The position numbers and the translations under genes are program-made. Shown here in pieces: positions 1 to 5,637 of a stretch of 6,622 nt of DNA (position 1 is its first letter; every line of letters begins with the position of its first letter). The DNA is from Cytophagales bacterium. Its GTDB lineage: Bacteria > Bacteroidota > Bacteroidia > Cytophagales > Cyclobacteriaceae. The DNA lies in NCBI GenBank assembly GCA_003537495.1, contig DPSB01000584.1, forward strand, positions 1 through 6,622, given 5' to 3'. The notes below the pieces were generated by a model. That model saw nothing but the letters and a program-made list of their open reading frames with translations, did no database searches and was not told the origin of the DNA.

Positions 1-1
1 C

Positions 2-1381
2 AATATCGATAGCGAAGATATTTATGTGTATGATCTCAATCCTCAAAATCAGAATCAATATCAATACAAAGGTGCATGGGCTGACATGAATATAATTGCC
101 GATACAATTCATGTAAAAAATGCAGCCGATGTTTATGTGCAACATAAGTTTACCCGTCATGGCCCGGTAACATTTATTGATACAAAACGAAACAAGGCTT
201 ACGCTGTACGCGCTGCGTGGATGGAACCCGGTGGCGCTCCGTACATGGCCAGCTTGCGTATGGATGGCGCCACTACGTGGGAAGAATTTCGGGAGGCGTG
301 TTCGTTCAGTCACATTCCAGGCGAGAATATGATCTGGGCCGATAAGAAAGGAAACATTGGTTGGCAAACCGTAGGCATAGCACCCATTAGAAAAAACTGG
401 GATGGACTTGTGCCCGTGCCCGGAGATGGTAGTTATGAATGGGAAGGATACTTGCCCATTAAAGAATTACCAAATGCATTTAATCCGCAAAAAGGTTTTT
501 GGGTTACAGCAAACGAAAACCTGGTAGTTGCCGATTACAATCATCGTTATGCAGTAGGTTGGGAATGGGCTGATAGCAGCAGGGCTAACCGATTGAATGC
601 TGTTTTAGAATCAAAAACTAAGATAAGTTTTGCTGAGATGCAGCAACTGCAATTCGATTATTTCAGCAATCCCGCAAGGCAGTTGGTTCCATACTTAAAA
701 GATATTTCCATTGCCAATCCCGAAACAAAAAAACTGCAACAACTTTTGTTGGATTGGGATTTTGTGATGGATAAAAATTCAATTGCCGCTGGTGTATATG
801 CAGCCTGGGAAAAACAACTGCTCGCGCAAGCGCACGCACAATTTGTTCCTGAAAAGTCAAAAGCAACTATCCGGTCGGTTTCTGTTAAAAAAGTTTTAGG
901 TTGGTTAAAAGCCGATCGAAAAGAATTAGGTGGCCGCAATCAGTTTTTGATTAGTGCGCTTGAAGCCGCCAATAAAACGCTACAGCAAAAATTAGGCACA
1001 GACCTTTCCAAGTGGCAGTATGGGCAAGCTGCTTATCATCATGTTATCATCAAACATCCGTTAAGCAATGTTGTAAATGATTCGGTTCGTGCGCTGCTGG
1101 AATGTGGCCCGCTGCCACGCGGTGGTTCTGCTTCAACCCCCGGTGTAACCAGCAACAGCGATAATCAAAGTCATGGCGCCACGTTTAGAATGGTGGCCGA
1201 TGTTACCGATTGGGATAAAACACTTTTTACAAATGCTCCGGGCCAGAGTGGCGATCCGGCCAGTCCGTTTTACCGAAACCTTTTTGAATTGTGGGCAACC
1301 GATAAACACGTTAAGGTTTATTATAGCCGTGAGAAAGTAGAAGCGGCCAGCGTAACCAAAACCTTTTTTCAGCCAGAATAA
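2..1381 (+). CDS. Penicillin acylase family Ntn-hydrolase, C-terminal part (5' end outside the window)
   Basis: This is the distal part of a penicillin-acylase-family (S45) amidohydrolase. These enzymes are exported, cut themselves into alpha and beta chains, and hydrolyse amide bonds of penicillins, acyl-homoserine lactones or other N-acyl compounds. The frame is open from base 2, so the ATG at 26 is internal; about 459 residues are visible of a family usually near 700-800. Visible family features are RHGPV (155-169), the PVPGDG.YEW segment (about 413-442), GFWVTANEN (494-520), which carries the Asn expected for the oxyanion hole, the W-x-W...R-x-NRL stretch (560-600), LQFDYFSNPAR (647-679), and the C-terminal signature APGQSGDP.SPFYRNL (1235-1285). 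The signal peptide, alpha chain, linker and nucleophilic Ser of the beta chain lie upstream and cannot be checked. The substrate is unknown; many Bacteroidota copies are annotated only at family level. No clear terminator follows. Confidence 0.93.
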   Translation, partial: NIDSEDIYVYDLNPQNQNQYQYKGAWADMNIIADTIHVKNAADVYVQHKFTRHGPVTFIDTKRNKAYAVRAAWMEPGGAPYMASLRMDGATTWEEFREACSFSHIPGENMIWADKKGNIGWQTVGIAPIRKNWDGLVPVPGDGSYEWEGYLPIKELPNAFNPQKGFWVTANENLVVADYNHRYAVGWEWADSSRANRLNAVLESKTKISFAEMQQLQFDYFSNPARQLVPYLKDISIANPETKKLQQLLLDWDFVMDKNSIAAGVYAAWEKQLLAQAHAQFVPEKSKATIRSVSVKKVLGWLKADRKELGGRNQFLISALEAANKTLQQKLGTDLSKWQYGQAAYHHVIIKHPLSNVVNDSVRALLECGPLPRGGSASTPGVTSNSDNQSHGATFRMVADVTDWDKTLFTNAPGQSGDPASPFYRNLFELWATDKHVKVYYSREKVEAASVTKTFFQPE

Positions 1382-1390
1382 TTTTTCGTT

Positions 1391-1408
1391 CTGTAACATA
1401 GATCACAG
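1391..1408. promoter_or_regulatory. Putative Crp/Fnr-family operator
   Basis: CTGTAACATAGATCACAG fits the Crp/Fnr consensus TGTGA-N6-TCACA: the halves TGTAA (1392-1396) and TCACA (1403-1407) are separated by six bases. The flanking C and G extend the dyad, so 5 of 6 outer positions are symmetric. It lies 50 bases before the DUF2892 start codon. If the TACTTTCG at 1430-1437 is the -7 element, the dyad centre is near -41.5, the usual place for class II activation by this family. The regulator itself is not in the window, and operator specificity in this phylum is inferred. Confidence 0.45.
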
Positions 1409-1429
1409 TAGGTGTGGGTTAGTTGGCTT

Positions 1430-1437
1430 TACTTTCG
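1430..1437 (+). promoter_or_regulatory. Possible Bacteroidota -7 promoter element for the DUF2892 gene
   Basis: TACTTTCG differs at one base from the Bacteroidota -7 consensus TAnnTTTG and sits 20 bases before the start codon. No TTG-type -33 element is present at the right distance. That would suit a promoter depending on the activator that may bind at 1391-1408. The motif is short and could be chance. Confidence 0.33.
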
Positions 1438-1457
1438 GTAATCAAAACCAAAATGTT

Positions 1458-1676
1458 ATGAACAAGAATATGGGAAGTGCGGATCGTATTATCCGCATTG
1501 CGTTGGCATTAATTTTTGCTACACTCTATTTTACGAGCACCGTTACCGGTACTGTTGGGTTAATCCTTTTAATAGTAGGCGGTGTGTTTGTACTTACCAG
1601 CCTGGTAAGCTTCTGCCCGCTTTATACACTTTTCGGAATTAAAACATGTGCGGTAAAAGAATCGGGTAAAGTCTGA
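1458..1676 (+). CDS. DUF2892 (YgaP-type) small inner-membrane protein
   Basis: A 72-residue protein of the DUF2892/PF11127 family, often found alone or fused to rhodanese domains. The N-terminal NMGSADRIIRIALAL (residues 4-18) is the family signature; two hydrophobic helices follow (about 11-27 and 31-52), then SFCPLYTLFGIKTC (51-64) with conserved Cys53 and Cys64. Both termini probably face the cytoplasm. The function is unproven; the paired cysteines and the rhodanese fusions known in the family suggest sulfur or redox chemistry, which is inference. The ATG at 1458 is chosen because the family begins just before the NxGxxDRxIR motif. An ATG at 1453 gives only the two-codon frame ATGTTATGA, whose stop overlaps this start; this is probably chance. 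A Crp/Fnr-like site lies upstream, which would link expression to oxygen or redox state. The stop is one base from the convergent VTT gene. Confidence 0.88.
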   Translation: MNKNMGSADRIIRIALALIFATLYFTSTVTGTVGLILLIVGGVFVLTSLVSFCPLYTLFGIKTCAVKESGKV

Positions 1677-1677
1677 T

Positions 1678-2283
1678 TTATCCGTTAAACCAGTTGGGGA
1701 AACTCCACACCATCCAGCCATACGCGGCAAAGCGGATGATGCGGGTAATGCATATCAGCAGAAAATACTTGATATTCATATTTACTGAGCCCGCCAACAT
1801 GCATGTAGCTGAAAATGGAACCGGTGTTATTGCACCTACCAGCACGAGGTAGCCACCAAATTTTTTTAAATTCTTTTCGTATTGCTTCAGGTACTTTTCG
1901 CGGATGCGCTGTTGGTAAAATGGGGTCTTGGAAAAAGTTTTTCCAATATAATATCCTAAAATACCCGCACCGTAGGAAATCACCGCCAAAATGGAAAGGT
2001 TAACAATAAATCCACTTACATCGATATCATCCAGAATCCAGATCATCATAAAGAGTTCTGGCGGAAGAATGCCAAACACAATTTCCGATAACGTGTACGT
2101 TCCGTAAAGAATACCGGGGTTGGCCCGTATATCTCCGATATGGCTTTTGAAATTTTCCTGAATGTACCCTTCCATTAATATGAAGGCGGTAATAATGATG
2201 GCAAACCAAATCAGGCCACGCACCAGATTCTTTACCAAAAAGCCCGATCGTGTTTCTTCTTCTTCGTTCTGCTCCATACTCAT
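1678..2283 (-). CDS. VTT/DedA-type (SNARE-associated-like) integral membrane protein
   Basis: A 201-residue membrane protein of the VTT (DedA/YqaA/TMEM41-like) group. Characterised members move polyprenyl-phosphate or phospholipids across the membrane or support envelope homeostasis. After an acidic cytoplasmic tail (MSMEQNEEEE) comes a TM helix (about 21-38). Next is the re-entrant region with E67, G71 and PPE (74-76), matching the DedA E...G..P..E pattern. A helix containing SYGAGILGYYIGK (103-115) follows, then an amphipathic basic stretch (120-142), a second re-entrant segment GAITPVPF (150-157), and a last helix with R181 and R184. The classical F-x-R-x-x-P motif of DedA is replaced by ITPVP, as in YqaA-like members. 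Start: ATG at 2283, whose ATGA overlaps the TGA of the upstream GNAT gene, indicating translational coupling; a second ATG is at 2277. The transported lipid is unknown. Confidence 0.85.
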   Translation of the reverse strand: MSMEQNEEEETRSGFLVKNLVRGLIWFAIIITAFILMEGYIQENFKSHIGDIRANPGILYGTYTLSEIVFGILPPELFMMIWILDDIDVSGFIVNLSILAVISYGAGILGYYIGKTFSKTPFYQQRIREKYLKQYEKNLKKFGGYLVLVGAITPVPFSATCMLAGSVNMNIKYFLLICITRIIRFAAYGWMVWSFPNWFNG

Positions 2284-3449
2284 TTCACAATTGGCATCCG
2301 TTTAAACGGCTTGGTTTCATCAAACAATTTACGATAGGTAGCGTGCTTCTTTACCACTGCTGCATTTATTTGCTCGGCAACACGTACCATCTTCGGATTA
2401 AAATCTCCAATCCAATTCATTTCATATTCGGTGTAGGCAAAACCACCACCATGTGCCAGCTTTCTAAACTCTTCAATAATGGCCCCATCAACTCCTTTTC
2501 CCTGATGCTCGGGCACCAAGCCAAACAAAACCCCAAAAGCTTTCTTGTTTGTCTTTAGTAATGTATGCCAAACAAATTTGGCCTTACCGAGCCAATCCAT
2601 TTTTCCATTTACAAATTTGAAAATTTGATTTACCTCGGGCAGAGAAAGAAAAAACGCAATGGGTTCATTTTTATAATAGCCAAACCAAAGTAGTTTTTCA
2701 TCCATAATAGGCTTCATCTGTTTTACCAGATGTTTTGCCTGCGATTCTGTAAGTTCTGGTATTTCCCCACGCTTAGCCCACGCCTTGTTATACACTTCGC
2801 GAATCAACTCCGGCAATTTACTCCACTCCGCTTTTCTGAGATACCTGAAACTATATTCTGGATTTTTTGCCGTCAAGGCAGCTTTCTCATAAAGCCGATC
2901 ACCTAGTGGGCCTTCAATGGCACGACCGAATGTGAGTTGATAGAAATAAACCTGAAAGCCGTAGGCCTCAAAAAATTTTTGATAGTATGGAAAATTGTAA
3001 TTGCATTGGTAGTTGGGTTGCCGATCGTACCCCTCCAGCAACAACCCCCACCACCTATCGCGATTACCAAAATTAATCGGGCCATCCATGGCTTCCATGC
3101 CGCGTTGTTGCAACCACGTTTTGCACTGATCGAAGAGCATGAATGCCGCTTTTTCATCTTCAATGCATTCAAAAAAACCTAAGCCGCCTGTGGGTTGCTC
3201 GTTTCCTTTATTGGTAGTTTTCTGATTTACAAAAGCCGCTACTCTTCCTATTGTTTTGCCGGCAGCATCCAGCAAGAGCCAACGCACACATTCTCCATGA
3301 TGATAGGTTTTGTTTTTTACGGTATCGAATACACCTTCTACATCGGCATCCAGAGGCCTGATCCAATTAGGCGTATGTTTATACAGCCGTACCGGTAGCT
3401 CCAAAAATTCTCGCTTATCCTGAGGCGAAACAACTTCTTTAACTTGCAT
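2280..3449 (-). CDS. GNAT-fold N-acyltransferase-like protein (Bacteroidota hypothetical)
   Basis: A soluble protein of 389 residues if started at the ATG at 3449. It resembles a conserved Bacteroidota group annotated as N-acetyltransferase or hypothetical. The N-terminal half has a GNAT-like pattern (FLELPVRLYKHTPNWIRPL, then GRVAAFVN near residue 68), followed by a strongly patterned block GPINFGNRDRWWGLLLEGYD (about 123-142) and YNFPYYQKFFEAYGFQVY (151-168). The C-terminal half carries LVPEHQGKGVDGAII (about 311-325), fitting the Q-x-x-G-x-G/A acetyl-CoA pyrophosphate-binding motif. It may thus be a tandem GNAT; the substrate is unknown, and the layout recalls aminoacyl- or acyl-transferases acting on wall or lipid precursors (inference). 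Start: an in-frame TTG at 3458 would overlap the kinase stop as TTGA and add three residues; ATG 3449, five bases after that stop, is preferred because it places the conserved FLELP block near residue 15. Confidence 0.75.
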   Translation of the reverse strand: MQVKEVVSPQDKREFLELPVRLYKHTPNWIRPLDADVEGVFDTVKNKTYHHGECVRWLLLDAAGKTIGRVAAFVNQKTTNKGNEQPTGGLGFFECIEDEKAAFMLFDQCKTWLQQRGMEAMDGPINFGNRDRWWGLLLEGYDRQPNYQCNYNFPYYQKFFEAYGFQVYFYQLTFGRAIEGPLGDRLYEKAALTAKNPEYSFRYLRKAEWSKLPELIREVYNKAWAKRGEIPELTESQAKHLVKQMKPIMDEKLLWFGYYKNEPIAFFLSLPEVNQIFKFVNGKMDWLGKAKFVWHTLLKTNKKAFGVLFGLVPEHQGKGVDGAIIEEFRKLAHGGGFAYTEYEMNWIGDFNPKMVRVAEQINAAVVKKHATYRKLFDETKPFKRMPIVK

Positions 3450-3454
3450 GGGGA

Positions 3455-4948
3455 TCAATATAAGGAATGGTCGGCTTTGTTCGGTAATGTAATTTGAAAA
3501 GTTGTGCCGGCACCGGGTTTGCTGGCTACAGTAAGCTGACCCCCTAATTTTTCGACTGCGTTTCTAACAATGTACAACCCCAGACCAGAGCCTTCTGACT
3601 GTTCGCTGGCGCGATAAAACATTTCGAAAATCCGGCTCAGATTTTCAGGACTAATGCCAATACCATTGTCTTTGAATTCAATTGAAGCCGCATCGGTCGT
3701 TACAGCTACCCGAATAGACACGCTACATACTTCATCTCTGATTTTGCGGTATTTAATCGCGTTTGAAATCAGGTTACGGAAGATTTCACCTATGCGCCAC
3801 GGATCGCTATAAAACACCGGACCGGTAATTTGTAAATTCAAATCTACATGATCGGCACCGTGCATATAGTTGAGATCCTGAAACGTTTTGCGAATGATAG
3901 AGTCAAAGTCAATGGCTCCGGTCTTCACATCCATTTTAAGATTTTTAGAATGGCTCAACACATCACTGATAAAGTGATCGAGTTGCCGCACTTTATCGCC
4001 AATAATTTTTACGTACTCCGAAAGGTTATCATCATTACCCGGCATTTTTGCCAGATTAACAAGGCCTAAAACTGACGACAAGGGCGCGCGTAAATCGTGC
4101 GATACTTTATACACAAAGTTGTCGAGCTCAGAATTTCTGATCTTCAACTCTTCTTCAATTTTTTTCTGATCGGTGATGTCAACATAAACACCAAAAATGC
4201 CAATAGTCTTATCTTCCAGATGAATGGGCAGTCCATAAATAATTACCGATACCGATTCATCATCTCTGCGCAAGCGTGTAGTTTCTATCTTTACAACTTG
4301 TTCGGCCGAAATAAGCGAATTCAGGTCGTTGCCTTCCGATTCTAATTCTTGCGGTACAATAAATTGATTAAGGCTATTGCCGCGCAACTCGGTAATGGTG
4401 TATCCGAACAATAATTCAAAACCACGGTTAACCTGTTTCACATTGCCTTCACTATCCAACAATACAATGGCCATGGGCGAGTTGTTGAACAACTCTGAAA
4501 ACAAAGTTGCTGCCTCACGATACCGGGTATCGGCCTCGTGTTTTTTATGTTCAAGTTCTTTACGTTCGCCAATATCACTAATTACTCCGCTCCACGTAAT
4601 GCGGCCGTCTGGTAACTGAACCGGCTCGCATGAAGCTTCAATCCAAATAGTTTCGCCATTAGCATTAAACACCCGGCCCTCCCATTTAAATTGAGTTACT
4701 TCTGCAATTACCCGATCAAACTGTTGTTCAAACTCAGTCCAGTCATCGGTGTGAATAAAAACCTTCATTGGGTAAGAACCACTCAGAAGCAGTTCGCGCT
4801 TTATGCCCAGAATTTTTTCGCACGAAGCACTGAGATAGGTAAAATCGCGCGAACCATCAGGCTTAACAGTATATTCAAAAACAACCACAGGCAGGTTGTC
4901 TATGATTTGTTGCATACTTAATGTCTGAATTCGCTTCTCAGTGTTCAT
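3455..4948 (-). CDS. Soluble PAS-PAS sensor histidine kinase (HisKA/HATPase_c)
   Basis: A 497-residue histidine kinase with no transmembrane segment, so a cytoplasmic sensor. The first PAS domain is at about 15-130 (PAS_3 style, with FIHTDDW at 64-70 and a PAC-like end WSGVISDIGERKELE). The second PAS is at about 148-265, ending FGVYVDITDQKKIEEEL. A short coiled linker leads to the HisKA domain with H-box FVYKVSHDLRAPL (phospho-acceptor His284). The ATPase domain has the N-box RNLISNAIKYRK (N392, N396), G1 DNGIGI (427-432), F-box FEMFYRA and G2 GSGLGLYIVRN (453-463). All catalytic residues are present, so an active kinase is expected. The ligand is unknown; no haem- or flavin-binding signature is obvious. 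No receiver domain or response regulator is encoded in the window. It is the first gene of a tight three-gene run with the GNAT and VTT genes; the 74-bp gap upstream holds only a degenerate -7 motif (TATATTG, minus strand 4974-4968). Confidence 0.95.
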   Translation of the reverse strand: MNTEKRIQTLSMQQIIDNLPVVVFEYTVKPDGSRDFTYLSASCEKILGIKRELLLSGSYPMKVFIHTDDWTEFEQQFDRVIAEVTQFKWEGRVFNANGETIWIEASCEPVQLPDGRITWSGVISDIGERKELEHKKHEADTRYREAATLFSELFNNSPMAIVLLDSEGNVKQVNRGFELLFGYTITELRGNSLNQFIVPQELESEGNDLNSLISAEQVVKIETTRLRRDDESVSVIIYGLPIHLEDKTIGIFGVYVDITDQKKIEEELKIRNSELDNFVYKVSHDLRAPLSSVLGLVNLAKMPGNDDNLSEYVKIIGDKVRQLDHFISDVLSHSKNLKMDVKTGAIDFDSIIRKTFQDLNYMHGADHVDLNLQITGPVFYSDPWRIGEIFRNLISNAIKYRKIRDEVCSVSIRVAVTTDAASIEFKDNGIGISPENLSRIFEMFYRASEQSEGSGLGLYIVRNAVEKLGGQLTVASKPGAGTTFQITLPNKADHSLY

Positions 4949-4988
4949 TTATTTAAAACCAAACCGACAATATAAAGTACTTTTTGAT

Positions 4989-5010
4989 AAAAATCTTACC
5001 TTAGGTAAGA
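4989..5010 (-). terminator. Intrinsic terminator-like hairpin after the methyltransferase gene
   Basis: Read on the minus strand, TCTTACC (5010-5004), loop TAA and GGTAAGA (5000-4994) make a perfect 7-bp stem. Its final A-T pair runs into five T residues (4993-4989). It begins 13 bases after the methyltransferase stop codon and would separate the UbiA-like/methyltransferase transcript from the kinase operon. The stem is short and only moderately GC-rich, so termination may be partial. A competing pairing is given for 4992-5023. Confidence 0.55.
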
Positions 5011-5023
5011 GTAACGTAAGATT
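4992..5023. repeat. Alternative inverted repeat sharing an arm with the terminator
   Basis: AATCTTAC (4992-4999) and GTAAGATT (5016-5023) are exact 8-bp inverted copies separated by 16 bases. They reuse the arm that forms the terminator stem with 5004-5010, so the two pairings exclude each other. The plus strand also shows GTAAGA-GTAAC-GTAAGA in tandem (5005-5021). This may be a binding site, an alternative RNA fold, or local duplication. Confidence 0.4.
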
Positions 5024-5637
5024 CATGACTTCTTAACCCGAAACACAACTGAACGAATAAATTTTTGCTGCGTGCAGTAGCTTTTCAGGGTAATGCAACC
5101 GGCATTTGTCAAGGTATTAAACCACTTGGGTAAGGCTTGTGTTTTAAGTCCGGTCGTCATGCGGAAGAACAAATACATCAAACCAACCTTAACCCGTTGC
5201 AGCATAGTGTGTGTTTCAAAATCCGTAACCAACCAAAGAGCGTTATCGCGCACATGCATTTTTAATCCTGCGATCAGATTAGGAAGCTGGGCATCCGAAA
5301 ACAAATCCAGATAGAAATGAGTGAGTACTGCATCATAATCCCGATCGGGTATGTCTGCTTCGGTACCTTTAATAAATTGAATTAATACACCTTTGGCATT
5401 TTGCTCTGCTTTCGCAATCATCTTAGCAGAAGCATCTACATAATGAATAATCAGGTTGGGGTTGATTTGGAATATAAAAGGCAGCATCCAACCGGTGCCG
5501 CCACCGAGTATTAACAATTTCTTCCGGTCTTTTAAATAAGGAAGCCATTTTAACTGGGCCTGCTGAATTTGTTTGCCTACAAAAATTACCGCAAGGCGAT
5601 CATACACAGGTGCAAGCCTATCATAACCACTGGTCAT
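5023..5637 (-). CDS. Class I SAM-dependent methyltransferase
   Basis: A 204-residue Rossmann-fold methyltransferase. Motif I is LLILGGGTGW (residues 41-50), the SAM-binding glycine loop. The acidic end of strand 2 is YVDAS (D68), expected to bind the ribose. FIKGTEADIP (88-97) fits motif II, and YDAVLTHFYLDLF (101-113) fits the strand-4 region. The N-terminus TSGYDRLAPVYDRLA is typical of UbiE-like and related small-molecule methyltransferases, where YD..A..YD packs over the SAM site. Start: the ATG at 5637 is chosen because the conserved YDRLAPVYD block begins there and the ATGA overlaps the stop of the UbiA-like gene; an in-frame ATG at 5679 would give 14 extra residues and a 46-base overlap. 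Coupling to a prenyltransferase-like gene suggests a prenylated or quinone-like substrate, but the UbiE/MenG identity is not supported by more than this context. Confidence 0.85.
   Translation of the reverse strand: MTSGYDRLAPVYDRLAVIFVGKQIQQAQLKWLPYLKDRKKLLILGGGTGWMLPFIFQINPNLIIHYVDASAKMIAKAEQNAKGVLIQFIKGTEADIPDRDYDAVLTHFYLDLFSDAQLPNLIAGLKMHVRDNALWLVTDFETHTMLQRVKVGLMYLFFRMTTGLKTQALPKWFNTLTNAGCITLKSYCTQQKFIRSVVFRVKKS

Noticed and set aside
1453..1461. Two-codon leader frame ATGTTATGA overlapping the DUF2892 start
   Set aside because: Too short to support as a regulatory leader without conservation evidence.
1593..1609. CTTACCAG-C-CTGGTAAG as a terminator for the VTT transcript or as a shared site with CTTACC-TTA-GGTAAG at 4995-5009
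   Set aside because: No T-run follows on either strand, the spacers differ (5 and 3 bases), and it lies in the conserved LTSLV coding part of the DUF2892 gene.
1928..1946. Palindrome TTGGAAAAA-G-TTTTTCCAA as a terminator or operator
   Set aside because: It is inside the VTT coding region, has a one-base centre, no T-run outside the stem, and 9-bp AT-rich palindromes are near chance level in a window of this size.
2937..3182. Open frames on the opposite strands of the kinase, GNAT and acylase genes
   Set aside because: They lack recognisable domains and lie wholly within well-supported genes, so they are treated as non-coding.
3450..3458. TTG start for the GNAT-like gene at 3458
   Set aside because: It gives a neat TTGA overlap, but an ATG three codons later fits the conserved N-terminal region and common start usage; the choice remains slightly uncertain.
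4507..4542. CGATACC-G-GGTATCG palindrome in the kinase gene
   Set aside because: Seven-bp arms in coding sequence are expected by chance several times in a window of this size.
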